Source of the DNA: Massilia litorea
Lineage (GTDB): Bacteria > Pseudomonadota > Gammaproteobacteria > Burkholderiales > Burkholderiaceae_D
Length of the DNA: 64,000 nucleotides
NCBI RefSeq assembly: GCF_015101885.1
Contig: NZ_CP062941.1
Span: 5,084,001 to 5,148,000 of the forward strand
Direction: 5' to 3'
The first letter of the stretch is position 1. Every line of letters starts with the position of its first letter. A model generated the notes under the pieces. That model saw nothing but the letters and a program-made list of their open reading frames with translations, was not told the origin of the DNA and did no database searches. Of the stretch, positions 16,029 to 27,152 are shown one piece after another. A program made the position numbers and the translations under genes.

Positions 16029-18818
16029 TCAGCCAGTTAACTTTTCTAAGGGGTCATGTGGTTGCTCCTTTTTTGGCGTGCGGGGCAAATAGACGACCTT
16101 TTTGACAGGTCTGTTCAGCACGTTCTCATGCAGCGCTTTGCCTTCATTATCGAGTGTGCCGGTGAGCATTGGCCCTTTTTCGAAGTGGATTTGATAGTCG
16201 ACCTCGGGTATCCCTTCGGCTAACTCGGGATCCAGATAGTGCAAGGCGATCCAGTGCTTTGTCTCCTCACTTAGCTCGCCTGGCAGATTCAACGAATTGG
16301 CGGCTTTGTTTGCTCCGCTATCAAAGAAATGCTTCCCGCCCTTCACCGAAAACTTCCCCGGACAAGCAAAAGTGATATTCCCGCCCTCGAGCGTGATCGC
16401 CGACTGCCCCGCCTGCAGCACGATCTTTTCCTTGGCCTTGATCTCGATGCAGTCGTTCACGGAGATCACCGTGACCTCCTTGTCTGCCACAATCTCCAGC
16501 TGATCGGTATGCGCCTGCAGCGAGACCGGCCCATTGCCGGCTATCGCCTGGATACCGCCGCCGTGCGTGAACAGACTCGCGGTGTTGGCGGCAACCGAGG
16601 ACACGGTGTGCGCCGCCGTCATATGCAGGTCCGATTGCGTCGTCCAATTCAACTGCTTGCCGGCGTAAAGGATGGTCGAGGCCGGCGTGGCCCAGTTCAT
16701 ACTTGCGGCCGAGTCCAGCAGGACAACCGCGGAAGCGAATTTCTCGACCGGCTGCTGCGGATCGAGCTCGCGCGCCCCGCTCTTTGCCTTCTGCGCCGTC
16801 TGGCCGTTGACGGCCCCGGCATATTTCCCCTTCGCTTTGGGATCGACCTGCTCAATGAATTCCGACTGCGCCTTTGAGGCGTCCTTGCTGAACAAGGCCT
16901 GCTGCTGCGCCGCCGCGTCGCCCAGCGTCTTGCCGAGCGCCTCTGCGCCTTTCAGCAAGGAGACCGCCTCGAGCGCGTCCATCTGTGTCGAGCTCACGCC
17001 GCAGCCCTGGCGTGCACGGGCGCTCGTGGATAGCAGGACGCCCTCCCCGCCCCGCACGACGGCCCAGGCGTCGGTGCGCAATTCGAAACCGCGGCCACGG
17101 TAAGCACCGCGCTGGGCGGTACCAGGCGATTGCTGGATCAGGTAACCGAGGTTCAATTGCGTTGCTGCAGTGCTGGTGGCAAGCCGCGTGCGCACCTGGC
17201 CCGGCGTGTCGTCGAGCTGCCATTGATTGAAACCGCCGCCGTCGACGTTGTGGCTGTGGATGCCCGACAGCGTGCCCGCATGATCAATGCCGGAATCGAC
17301 GCCGGCGGCAAATGGCGGCAGGTCCGCTCCGGTGAACAGCTGGGACACGATCACGGGGCGGTCGATGTCGCCCTCGACGAAATCGACCAGCACCTCGGTG
17401 CCGACGCGCGGGGTGAACAGCGTGCCCCAGTTGGGACCGGCCAGCGCTTCGGCGACGCGCACCCAGGTGCCGGAACGGTCGTCGCCCGGCGCGCAGCCCT
17501 CGCTATCGGTGTCGTGGGACAGGCCTCCGGCGTTGGGGCGACCGCCGCGCTGCCAGGCGAACTGGACACGGACCTGGTGGTCACGTGTCGTGGTCGATAC
17601 CGAGTCGGCGAGCCCGACCACCAGCGCGCATTGCGCACCCGGTGCGGTAACTTTCAATGGCGCGGCCGTGAGCGCGGGTACGATCGCAACCGCATCGCGT
17701 ACGCAGCCAAAGCTGTTGCGGTAGGTGCCGTTTTCAACGCCGCCGCCCGCGGCCTGTGCGATGCCGGTGTCGAAGTTGTTGCGTGCCTCGTGCTGCACCC
17801 AGAGCACCGTAAAAGCGTTCTCGCCCTCCGGATAGCGCTCGTGCTGGGTGAGTTGAAAAGCGTGGCCTGCCGCCAGCCGGCGGGCGGCGCCCATGCCTTC
17901 GAAGACCTTGTTCTCCCGCTCGAGCGCCTGCAGCATCAGTTCGCTGTGCGTGTCCGCGGCGCTCCGTTCGCTCACGATGCGCTCGCCGCTGCCGTCGTAC
18001 AGCCACAGGGGCGGCAGCTCGCCCGCATCGAGGTTGGAGCGCTGTTCACATCCCGGCGCCAGCAATTGGCCCGGATCCCAGCTGCTGATCGCAACGCCGT
18101 TGGCGGCGACCCGGCGCTGGGCGCTGAAGGCGTCGATGGCGTCGTCGCGTTCGGTGGCGCGCACGCCGTGGAAGCGGATGACGTCGCCGCCCGGCGTGCC
18201 CGGCGCGATGGCCCGGCTGTCGAAGATGATCAGGCGGTGCCCGGACTCCCGGTGCTCGAAGCGCCAGTTGAGGCCTTCGGAAGCGAGCAGGCGGATAAAG
18301 AACTCCAGGTCGCTCTCGCGGTGCTGGGTGCAGATCGCGCGCTTGGGTAGCTCCTGCGTGATATCGAAGTCGAAGCGCACCTGCGGATAATCGGCCAGCA
18401 GTTCGGTGACGATGTCGCGCGCGTTCTTGTCCTGGAAGATGTAGCAGTCGCGGCGCCGGGCCAGCAGCGCCAGCGCTGGTTCGAGGCGCAGGCGGTAGCG
18501 CGCGACGCCGCCGTCGGCGCCCAGCCAGGCAGCTTCGGTACACAGTCCGTGCCACGAACGGCGGCTGCCGTCAGGCTGGAGCAGGCCGAGCGTCAGTTCT
18601 TCGCCGAGGAAATCGTCGAGATCGAGGTCGGTCGAGGTGCTGAGCGCATCGACGTCCAAGCAGAACAGTTCGTTGACTGCCTCGCGGCCAGTGAAGCCTT
18701 CGGCCGCCAGCGCTTCAGGCAGCGCGCTGTCCTGGCTGCTGGTGAGGGTGATGAGCCGTGCATGCTGGCTCAGGCCTGTGCCGAACAGGCCGAGGGTGGG
18801 GAAGCCGGGGGCGTTCAT
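16029..18818 (-). CDS. vgrG: Type VI secretion system tip protein VgrG
   Basis: 929 aa from the ATG at 18816-18818, which is preceded by GAAGGAGTGCGC; the in-frame ATG 11 codons earlier lacks this. Order: gp27/gp44-like hub domain (about 25-370), gp5-like OB fold around VRVQFAWQRGGRPNAGG (about 430-500), then the beta-helical spike and DUF2345 domain (about 640-830). A C-terminal extension of about 70 aa (DYQIHFEKGPMLTGTLDNEG) resembles the transthyretin-like adaptors that load effectors. It is followed on the same strand by the effector and immunity genes. No PAAR or DUF4123 adaptor gene is present. Confidence 0.95.
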   Translation of the reverse strand: MNAPGFPTLGLFGTGLSQHARLITLTSSQDSALPEALAAEGFTGREAVNELFCLDVDALSTSTDLDLDDFLGEELTLGLLQPDGSRRSWHGLCTEAAWLGADGGVARYRLRLEPALALLARRRDCYIFQDKNARDIVTELLADYPQVRFDFDITQELPKRAICTQHRESDLEFFIRLLASEGLNWRFEHRESGHRLIIFDSRAIAPGTPGGDVIRFHGVRATERDDAIDAFSAQRRVAANGVAISSWDPGQLLAPGCEQRSNLDAGELPPLWLYDGSGERIVSERSAADTHSELMLQALERENKVFEGMGAARRLAAGHAFQLTQHERYPEGENAFTVLWVQHEARNNFDTGIAQAAGGGVENGTYRNSFGCVRDAVAIVPALTAAPLKVTAPGAQCALVVGLADSVSTTTRDHQVRVQFAWQRGGRPNAGGLSHDTDSEGCAPGDDRSGTWVRVAEALAGPNWGTLFTPRVGTEVLVDFVEGDIDRPVIVSQLFTGADLPPFAAGVDSGIDHAGTLSGIHSHNVDGGGFNQWQLDDTPGQVRTRLATSTAATQLNLGYLIQQSPGTAQRGAYRGRGFELRTDAWAVVRGGEGVLLSTSARARQGCGVSSTQMDALEAVSLLKGAEALGKTLGDAAAQQQALFSKDASKAQSEFIEQVDPKAKGKYAGAVNGQTAQKAKSGARELDPQQPVEKFASAVVLLDSAASMNWATPASTILYAGKQLNWTTQSDLHMTAAHTVSSVAANTASLFTHGGGIQAIAGNGPVSLQAHTDQLEIVADKEVTVISVNDCIEIKAKEKIVLQAGQSAITLEGGNITFACPGKFSVKGGKHFFDSGANKAANSLNLPGELSEETKHWIALHYLDPELAEGIPEVDYQIHFEKGPMLTGTLDNEGKALHENVLNRPVKKVVYLPRTPKKEQPHDPLEKLTG

Positions 18819-18940
18819 GCGCACTCCTTCGTCTGGAGGAATCGACGGCAAGCCTGGACGCTTGCCAACCGCCGATGTTACCGGACGTAAAGAGGGCGAT
18901 GATGCTCGCGGGCATGACCCGCATCAAGACTGCGGCGGAT

Positions 18941-20170
18941 TCAGCCGGGTGGCGCGCCGGCGGCGGCCGGGGCGCCGGCTTCCAGCGGCGCCAGGCCGCG
19001 CAGGCGCAATGCGATGAGCATGGCGCCGGCCAGGATCGCACCCAGCAGGCTGACGACGCCCGTCCAGCCGCCGTATTCCCAGACGAAGCCGCAGAGCCAG
19101 CCGACCACGCTCGAGCCGAGGTAGTAGAAGAAGAGGTACAAGGCCGAGGCCAGGGCCTGCGGCGCACGCGCGCGCCGGCCAACCCAGCTGCTGGCGACCG
19201 AGTGCGTGGCGAAGAAGCCGAAGGTGTAGAGGCCGACGCCGGCGACGACGGCGACCAGGTTGCCGAACAGCGTCAGCAACAGGCCTGCGAACATCACCGA
19301 CATCACCAGGTACAGCACGTTGCGCCGTCCGAGCCGGTCGGCCAGGCGCCCGGCCCAGACCGAACTGAAAATGCCCAGCAGGTAGAGCACAGACAAGGCG
19401 CCGACCGCGCTCTGGCGCAGGCCGAACTCGGGGCCGAGCAGGCGGTAGCCGATGTAGTTGTACAGGCTGACGAAGGAACCCATCAGCAGGAAGGACAGGC
19501 CGAACAGCCAGGGCAGGCCCGCATCCCTTGCGTGCCTGCCGACGCCTTCCCTCAGCCCGGCGAAGCCGCCCTGCCCCGGCCGGAAGCGTTTCGAGACGGG
19601 CAGGCTGCGCCAGAATTCCCAGGCCGCGTACAGGCCCGCTGCACCCATCAGGCCGAGCGCGGCGCGCCAGGACCAGAAATCGCTGATCACCGAAGCGAGC
19701 ACGCGCCCGAACATGCCGCCGAATGCGCTGCCGCTGATGTACATGCCCATCGACAGGCCGAGCGACGATCCCTCGATTTCTTCGCTCAGGTAGGCCATCG
19801 CCACGGCCGGCATCCCGCCCAGCATGAAGCCGAGCAGCGCGCGCAGGACCAGCAGCTGGGTGTAGTCGCTGGTGAAGGCGGCCAGCAGCGTGAGCAGGCC
19901 GCCGCTGAGCATGGAGGCGGCCATCAGCGGCTTGCGGCCGAAGCGTTCGGACAGCACGCTCGATACGAGCAGAGAAACGGCCAGTGCGGCGGTGGAGATC
20001 GACAGGGCCAGGCTGCTTTGCGCGGGGGTCAGGGCGAAGTCGCGCGCGAGCAGCGGCATCAGGGGCTGTACGCTGTAGAGCAAGGCAAAGGTGGAAAAGC
20101 CACCGAAGGCCATGGCGCGGTTGATGCGTTTGAAGTCGGCGCTGCCGGCGGCGATGGCGGGAGAAGACAT
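18941..20170 (-). CDS. MFS transporter (YnfM-like efflux type)
   Basis: 409 aa with about twelve hydrophobic segments. The loop between helices 2 and 3 reads SVLSERFGRKPLM, and the matching loop in the second half reads GRLADRLGRRNVLYL, both MFS signatures. Inner-membrane, proton-driven export is expected; the substrate is unknown. It ends 122 bases upstream of vgrG on the same strand but is probably independent of the T6SS module. Confidence 0.88.
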   Translation of the reverse strand: MSSPAIAAGSADFKRINRAMAFGGFSTFALLYSVQPLMPLLARDFALTPAQSSLALSISTAALAVSLLVSSVLSERFGRKPLMAASMLSGGLLTLLAAFTSDYTQLLVLRALLGFMLGGMPAVAMAYLSEEIEGSSLGLSMGMYISGSAFGGMFGRVLASVISDFWSWRAALGLMGAAGLYAAWEFWRSLPVSKRFRPGQGGFAGLREGVGRHARDAGLPWLFGLSFLLMGSFVSLYNYIGYRLLGPEFGLRQSAVGALSVLYLLGIFSSVWAGRLADRLGRRNVLYLVMSVMFAGLLLTLFGNLVAVVAGVGLYTFGFFATHSVASSWVGRRARAPQALASALYLFFYYLGSSVVGWLCGFVWEYGGWTGVVSLLGAILAGAMLIALRLRGLAPLEAGAPAAAGAPPG

Positions 20171-20281
20171 GGGCGAATCCTGAAACTGGACTGCTCATGA
20201 TAGCGAAAAACGGAAGGGCTCGTCGGCGGGGGGCTGGATTGCGAAGCTGTGTTTACGATGATGCGGGCGTTGGTTGAACGC

Positions 20282-20308
20282 GTGGGCGGGAAGACCCGCC
20301 CACCCTAC
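20282..20308. repeat. GTAGGGTGGGC-type palindrome (short form)
   Basis: GTGGGCGGG and CCCGCCCAC form a 9-bp stem with a four-base loop, followed by CCTAC. Read on the minus strand it gives GTAGGGTGGGCGGG, matching the other family members at 30342-30393 and 51110-51217. It is intergenic. Confidence 0.6.
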
Positions 20309-20335
20309 AAGCGCTAAACCTTGGCCGGCAACGCT

Positions 20336-21223
20336 TTATGGATACTCGGTATCGAGCTCCGACCCCGCATAGTTCTCCATCTCCGCCAGCAGCTGGGTCA
20401 TCGGCGCCTTGGTGCGGATGCTTTGCAGGACCGTGCAATGCTCGCGGTAGGACGCGACGCGCTCGGCGATGATCTCGCGGTGCGGGGCCGGCACTTTTTC
20501 CAGCAGCGCCGCCCAGCCGGTCTCGTAGTCGGGGTTATTCTTGCGGACCGACTTCACGAAGCGCTCGAAGTCCTTCTGCCCCGCCCGTGCGACGATGGTG
20601 CCGCCGTCGACGGCGAAGATGACCGCCAGCGCGATCACGCCTTCGGCGTTCAGGTCGGGGTCGGTGACCGGGCCTTCGTAGTGGTTCTTGCGCAGCCACT
20701 TGGCGGCGTTGACGATCGCCTGCACGCCCTCGCGCTGGCGCACCTGGCCCAGGTAACGGTCGTAGCCGGTCCAGGTCTCTCCCGGGTCGGCGGTGCAGAT
20801 GTCGACGAACAGTTCCTTCAGGCGCCGGCCGGCGTACACCGGGTCGTTGTCGTATTCGCCGACCAGGCTGTCCTCGGGCAGCGCGGCCAGTTCGCGGATC
20901 ATGCGAAAGCCCGCCTGGAACACGTATTCGGCGCCGTCCGCGATCAGGATGTCGAGCGCCGTCTCGTCGCTGTCGTCGTCGACCAGGTGTTCGAGGCCGA
21001 GCGACATGCCGCCCACGGTCAGCATCAGCGCGCGCTGGATGCCTTCGGCGGTGCGGTCGTTGGTGAACTTCTCGGCCACCATCGCGGTGATGGACGAGAG
21101 CTCGTCGGCCAGGCCGATCGCCTCGTCGGCGTCGGCCATGGTCGGCAGCAGCCTGATCGCACGCACCAGGCGCGGCAGCTTTTCAATGACGATTGAGGGC
21201 AGCATCGATGGCGATCCGGTCAC
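20336..21223 (-). CDS. Uncharacterised protein, fourth gene of the J-domain operon
   Basis: 295 aa, predicted mostly helical, soluble, with no signal peptide. The GTG start overlaps the stop of the preceding gene by four bases (GTGA), so translation is coupled; an ATG six codons further in is the alternative. Segments such as KLPRLVRAIRLLP and GVQAIVNAAKWLRKNHYEG suggest alpha-solenoid repeats. I do not recognise a named family. Function can only be considered together with the J-domain protein at the head of the operon. Confidence 0.6.
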   Translation of the reverse strand: MTGSPSMLPSIVIEKLPRLVRAIRLLPTMADADEAIGLADELSSITAMVAEKFTNDRTAEGIQRALMLTVGGMSLGLEHLVDDDSDETALDILIADGAEYVFQAGFRMIRELAALPEDSLVGEYDNDPVYAGRRLKELFVDICTADPGETWTGYDRYLGQVRQREGVQAIVNAAKWLRKNHYEGPVTDPDLNAEGVIALAVIFAVDGGTIVARAGQKDFERFVKSVRKNNPDYETGWAALLEKVPAPHREIIAERVASYREHCTVLQSIRTKAPMTQLLAEMENYAGSELDTEYP

Positions 21224-22008
21224 GAGAAGATGTCCGTACCGATGCTCTTGCGCACGCTGCGCCTTGGCATGGTGCGCACCGACGGCACCTGCTTGCGCAG
21301 GCGGTACAGCAGGTCGCGCGTGCTTCTCTGCTGGAAGTCCGGGTCTTCGTCCGGGTCGTCCGGGAATTCGGCCTCGGCCATTTCGTTGCTATGCCTGAAT
21401 TCGGGGAAGAGCTCGATCAGCGAACGCTCCCAGCCGTCTTCGCTGGCTTTCGCCAGGTCGATCGCGAGCGGAATGATGTCGCTGTCGGACGAGGTCTGGC
21501 CCGTCACGTAACGCCCTTTCAGGTTGATTTCACCGGCTACTTCCATGATCTCTTTCGGGGCCAGCGACCACAGGATGGCGAACACGGTGGCGCCGTGGTC
21601 GGTGGCGGAGGCTTCCTGCAGCAGCTCGTGGCGGCGGTCCTCGTCCTCGGTCGCGTAGACCACGCCGTGGACGTGGTTGAACAGACCCTCGGCGATGCGC
21701 TCGGGGTCGTCCTCGATCATGTTGTCGGGCCAGGTGGCGGCCATGTAGGCCAGGCTATCGGCCCAGGCCTTGGGCGGCACCAGCATGGTCGCCAGCGACG
21801 TCTTGGCGCCGTCGAAGCCGGCCAGGTGCAGGGCCGTCACTTGCGGCGGCAGGGTAGAGAGCACTTCGGCCACGGCGTAGTCGCCGTGTTCGTCGGCCGC
21901 CTTGGAGAACGCCTCTTCGGCGTGCCCCAGCGAGCCGGCCAGTACCAGTTCGCTCACCTGTCTGGTGAGCGCCGGCAGGTTGGCAGCATTGCTTGCATTG
22001 TCGCTCAT
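21220..22008 (-). CDS. Uncharacterised helical protein, third gene of the J-domain operon
   Basis: 262 aa from the ATG at 22006-22008, which overlaps the upstream stop codon by four bases. Soluble, with repeated helical segments (QVSELVLAGSLGHAEEAFSK, then YAVAEVLSTLPP) that resemble alpha-solenoid or TPR-like helices. The C-terminus is basic (PRRSVRKSIG). The longer frame upstream lies inside the neighbouring gene and is discarded. No named family recognised. Confidence 0.6.
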   Translation of the reverse strand: MSDNASNAANLPALTRQVSELVLAGSLGHAEEAFSKAADEHGDYAVAEVLSTLPPQVTALHLAGFDGAKTSLATMLVPPKAWADSLAYMAATWPDNMIEDDPERIAEGLFNHVHGVVYATEDEDRRHELLQEASATDHGATVFAILWSLAPKEIMEVAGEINLKGRYVTGQTSSDSDIIPLAIDLAKASEDGWERSLIELFPEFRHSNEMAEAEFPDDPDEDPDFQQRSTRDLLYRLRKQVPSVRTMPRRSVRKSIGTDIFS

Positions 22009-22514
22009 TCGCGTTCTCCTTCGCCATCGAAGATCCCGGTGAAGTCGTCCGAGACCATGCCTTCTTCGTCTTCCTCGTCGTCGCCCTCGTCGTTCTTGCC
22101 GAGCTGCTCGAGCGACTGGTCGTCGTCTTCCCAGCGCTGCTGGTGCTTGAAGAGGAAGGCCGTGATGATCGCCTGGCGCGCCAGTTCCGGATGGTTTTCC
22201 GTCATCGACGCATACATCGCGGCGCCGTCTTCGCCCGTGCACTCGGCCATGGCGAACACTTTGGCCGGGTCGTCGCCTTCGTAGTCGGCCGCTTCGCGCA
22301 GCAGGCCTTTCGGGTCGGTGAACCTGATCTTGTCAACGAGGGCGAAGGCCATCAGGTTGACGTCGTCGATGCCTGAACCGCCGGCGTATTCCGAGACCAG
22401 GGCGTCGACCATCATCTGGTAGTTCTTCTTGTTCGGCGGGTCGCCCAGCGTGCCTTCGATCTGGCCCTCCAGCTCGCGCGACTGGTAGGCGAATTCGGGA
22501 TGTACTCTTTTCAT
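22005..22514 (-). CDS. Uncharacterised acidic protein, second gene of the J-domain operon
   Basis: 169 aa from the ATG at 22512-22514, preceded by AGGACAAATA. The body is helical (YQMMVDALVSEYAGG, ELARQAIITAFLFKHQQRW), followed by an extremely acidic tail (DEGDDEEDEEG). Acidic tails are common in chaperones and chaperone clients that mask basic surfaces. It starts 50 bases after the J-domain gene and overlaps the next gene by four bases. Confidence 0.6.
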   Translation of the reverse strand: MKRVHPEFAYQSRELEGQIEGTLGDPPNKKNYQMMVDALVSEYAGGSGIDDVNLMAFALVDKIRFTDPKGLLREAADYEGDDPAKVFAMAECTGEDGAAMYASMTENHPELARQAIITAFLFKHQQRWEDDDQSLEQLGKNDEGDDEEDEEGMVSDDFTGIFDGEGERE

Positions 22515-22564
22515 TATTTGTCCTGTGAATGCAGTAGATGCGGCGGTGGAGGCGGCCGCAGGCC

Positions 22565-22855
22565 TCAGGCCTGCAGCGTCACGCCGTTGAGCGCGAACAG
22601 CGAGCGCCACAACTCGAAGGCTTCGGCTTCGGCGTCGAGCACGATGCGGTGGTTCACGCTCTGGTTGTATTCCTCGCGCTTGCTCCGGTCCGACAGGATC
22701 TCGTAGGCCTTCGTGACGGCCTTGAAGCGCGCTTCGGCGCCCGGCGCGTCGTTGCGGTCGGGGTGATAGCGCATCGCCAGCGAGCGGTAGACCTTCTTGA
22801 TCTCTTCGTCGCTGGCGTTCGGCGCGACGCCGAGGATCGCGTATAAATTTTCCAC
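22565..22855 (-). CDS. Short J-domain (DnaJ-like) protein
   Basis: 96 aa from a GTG at 22853-22855 with GGAGAG just upstream; a TTG twelve codons earlier is less likely. Residues 2-66 are a complete J domain ([20 protein letters not shown] and the YHPDRN motif needed to stimulate Hsp70 ATPase). The remaining 30 residues are helical with no Gly/Phe or zinc-finger region, so it is a class C co-chaperone that would direct DnaK to particular clients. It heads a four-gene operon whose other products are the obvious candidates for clients or partners. Confidence 0.88.
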   Translation of the reverse strand: MENLYAILGVAPNASDEEIKKVYRSLAMRYHPDRNDAPGAEARFKAVTKAYEILSDRSKREEYNQSVNHRIVLDAEAEAFELWRSLFALNGVTLQA

Positions 22856-22927
22856 TTTGGAACTCTCCGGCTGGTGCCGAGCAAACGGCAAAACGAGATT
22901 ATCCTATAGAAAACGCCAACGTGACAG

Positions 22928-22967
22928 CAGCGCCGGTGCGGTGCGTTGACGGACCACACCGGCGCTG
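22928..22967. repeat. 11-bp inverted repeat between the J-domain operon and glnS
   Basis: CAGCGCCGGTG (22928-22938) and CACCGGCGCTG (22957-22967) are perfectly complementary around an 18-base loop. It lies in the shared upstream region of two divergent transcription units. No T-run follows on either strand. It may be an operator or an mRNA leader hairpin. Confidence 0.5.
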
Positions 22968-23120
22968 GCCTTCACTTGAGCTTCCCTTGCAGGCCGGCCG
23001 ATACGCCCCAAGTATGATCCCTGCATACGAAGCGGACCGTGCGCTCCACCACATAGGGGGACCGCAGCCAGGCCGTCTACGGTAAAATGCCAGCAACTTT
23101 ACCTATACAAAACACCACCA

Positions 23121-24875
<1,755 letters not shown>

Positions 24876-24926
24876 TCGAACCCACAGGGGCGATTACGCC
24901 TTTCCCTGCCTGCTGCGCCATGATCG

Positions 24927-24963
24927 AACCCGCCCGGGGCCTACCCGCGGCGGGTTTTCTTTC
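24927..24963 (+). terminator. Rho-independent terminator of glnS
   Basis: AACCCGCC (24927-24934) pairs with GGCGGGTT (24949-24956), followed by TTTTCTTTC. It lies 52 bases downstream of the glnS stop. Confidence 0.85.
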
Positions 24964-25071
24964 GTCCTGTCGGGCCGCTGCACGCAACTAGCAGTGTTGA
25001 TAGGTTTCGGGCTCGCGCTATCTGAGGGATTCTGATCCAAATCAAATAGGTCCCATTCGATTGGATTGGAA

Positions 25072-26901
25072 ATGAGAACGGCCGACCCGATCACGAAGAT
25101 TAAGGCGATCAAGCCTGGTTCCTGGCTGGGCGCGCTGCTGTCGCTGAGCGTAGGCGCAGGCTTGTATGTCAGCACCAGCCAGGCGGTCGAAAACGACGCG
25201 CTGGCGCGCTTTAACCACATGGCGCGCAACGTCCAGACGATCCTGGACGGGCGCCTCAAGACCTATGCCGACGTGCTGCGCGGGACGGCCAGCCTGTTTC
25301 TTGCGGCCGACGGTATCACGCGCGATGAGTTCCGCCGCTACGTGGCCGGCCTCGACTTGCCAAATCATTTCCCGGGTGTCGAGTCGATCAACTTCGCCCG
25401 CTACGTGACCGACGCCGAACGCGAGCGGTTCGAAGCGGAAATGTTGCAAAACATCGACGGACGTGGACGCAACGCGAAGATCGTGCCCGAGGGCCGGCGC
25501 GCCGAGTACACGGTGCTCACCTTCGTCGAACCAGGCACGGCCTGGATCGAGCGGATCGGTGTGGACATGCACACCAACCCAAACGGTCCGGCGCTCCTGG
25601 CGCACGCGCGCGACACAGGCGAGGTGTTGACGTCCGGCGCCCGTTTAAAGTCCGGATCGCTGCTATTGGGCCTGACGATGCGCTTGCCGGTGTACCGCGC
25701 CGTCATGCCCCCGCAGGATATAGCCCAGCGCCGCGCCGCCTATCTGGGTACGGTCGGCATCGGCTTTCGTGTCGACGGCCTGGCCCACAGCATGCTCGAC
25801 AACATGCCGAAAAACGCGACCCGACTCGTGATTTCCGGAATGACCCCGGTCGACAGCCGCGACAGGCCGTCGGGCTACCGCCGCACTGTGTTCTTCGACA
25901 ACCGCCCCGGCGTGGCCCATGACGAGCAGGCCGAGTTTCGTGCACGAATGCCTGTGGGTGTAGACGGACGTGGATGGGACCTCGATTTCGCCGTGTCGAA
26001 GCGCGGCCTGTATTCCGAGCTCGACAGCATCCTGCCCTGGGTGGCGATGCTGGCCGGGACGACCGGCACCGCCCTGCTGTATGCGCTGTTCCAGACGCTC
26101 AGTTTGTCGCGCCGGCGGGCCATCGTCCTGGCCGAGGAAATGACCGGGGAATTGCGGGCGAGCGAAGCGAAGCTGCAGAAAACCAACGACAACCTGCGGC
26201 GCCTGGCGGCCCACGCGGAAAGCATCAAGGAAAGCGAACGCAAGCGCATTGCGCGGGAGATCCATGACGACCTCGGCCAGAACCTGCTGGCCCTGCGCAT
26301 CGAGGTCGACCTGCTCGCGTCGCGCACCAACAAGCGCCATCCCCGCCTGCATACCCGCGCGCACTGGATGCTCGAGCAGATCGATGCGACCATCAAGAGC
26401 GTACGCCAGATCATCAACGACCTGCGGCCCCACGTACTCGACCTGGGCCTGACGGCGGCAGTGGACTGGCAGATCGCCGAATTCCAGCGGCGCACCGGCC
26501 TGGCCTGCGAACTGATTTCGCACAACCACGACCTGCACGTAAGCGACCGCTGCGCGACAACCCTGTTCCGCATCCTCCAGGAATCGCTGACCAACGTGTC
26601 GCGCCATGCCCGCGCCACCAAGGTACGGGTCGAGCTCGCCGTCGATCCCGAATCGATCTCGATGACCGTCAGCGACAATGGCATCGGCCTGAGCAAAGCC
26701 GGCGGGCAGAAACCGGGCTCGTTCGGGCTCGTCGGCATCGAGGAACGGGTCAGGATCCTCGGCGGCAGATGCATCATCACCAGCTCGGCAAATGCCGGTA
26801 CGACGGTGCACGTATCGCTCCCCGCTGCGGACAACCTGCTTGCCGTGTCCCCCGCACCGGCACCTGCTTCCGCTCCCCATCCAGCCTTCGATGGTCTGTA
26901 G
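25072..26901 (+). CDS. CHASE-domain sensor histidine kinase (NarX/DesK class)
   Basis: 609 aa from the ATG at 25072 (a TTG two codons earlier is also open). A first membrane helix lies near 18-36, a periplasmic CHASE domain spans about 70-265 (YRRF-type start, then YTVLTFVEP), and a second helix lies near 320-342. A short coiled coil leads into a HisKA_3 domain with RKRIAREIHDDLGQNL, giving phospho-acceptor His398. The HATPase domain has SDNGIGL and SFGLVGIEERV. This class normally pairs with a NarL-type regulator, but none is adjacent, so it is an orphan here. Confidence 0.9.
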   Translation: MRTADPITKIKAIKPGSWLGALLSLSVGAGLYVSTSQAVENDALARFNHMARNVQTILDGRLKTYADVLRGTASLFLAADGITRDEFRRYVAGLDLPNHFPGVESINFARYVTDAERERFEAEMLQNIDGRGRNAKIVPEGRRAEYTVLTFVEPGTAWIERIGVDMHTNPNGPALLAHARDTGEVLTSGARLKSGSLLLGLTMRLPVYRAVMPPQDIAQRRAAYLGTVGIGFRVDGLAHSMLDNMPKNATRLVISGMTPVDSRDRPSGYRRTVFFDNRPGVAHDEQAEFRARMPVGVDGRGWDLDFAVSKRGLYSELDSILPWVAMLAGTTGTALLYALFQTLSLSRRRAIVLAEEMTGELRASEAKLQKTNDNLRRLAAHAESIKESERKRIAREIHDDLGQNLLALRIEVDLLASRTNKRHPRLHTRAHWMLEQIDATIKSVRQIINDLRPHVLDLGLTAAVDWQIAEFQRRTGLACELISHNHDLHVSDRCATTLFRILQESLTNVSRHARATKVRVELAVDPESISMTVSDNGIGLSKAGGQKPGSFGLVGIEERVRILGGRCIITSSANAGTTVHVSLPAADNLLAVSPAPAPASAPHPAFDGL

Positions 26902-27023
26902 GCGCATCCATCGCGATCTTGTAGGCCTACTGCCCGTGCAGATGTAGTCCAATTTACGACAACATGTCTCAACTTGCGCAAAATCAACGTTTTTTGGATG
27001 CTTGAGGTAGAGAATTCATATCA

Positions 27024-27149
27024 ATGCTTCGCGTCAATAACGACGTAAGCAGCAAAAACCGAGGAGGCCTACCCATTTGCCAGCATCACTTCATCGATTG
27101 CCCGCACGCAAGCCAAAATAACGATGCAGTAGCCAAAACAAAAGGATAG
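27024..27149 (+). CDS. Possible 41-aa peptide upstream of the GRDP-like gene
   Basis: An ATG frame encodes 41 aa with two Cys (ICQHHF and DCPHAS) and stops three bases before the next ATG. A GAGGTAGAG stretch lies about 11 bases upstream. The tight spacing could mean translational coupling, but the composition is ordinary and the frame may be chance. Confidence 0.15.
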   Translation: MLRVNNDVSSKNRGGLPICQHHFIDCPHASQNNDAVAKTKG

Positions 27150-27152
27150 ATC

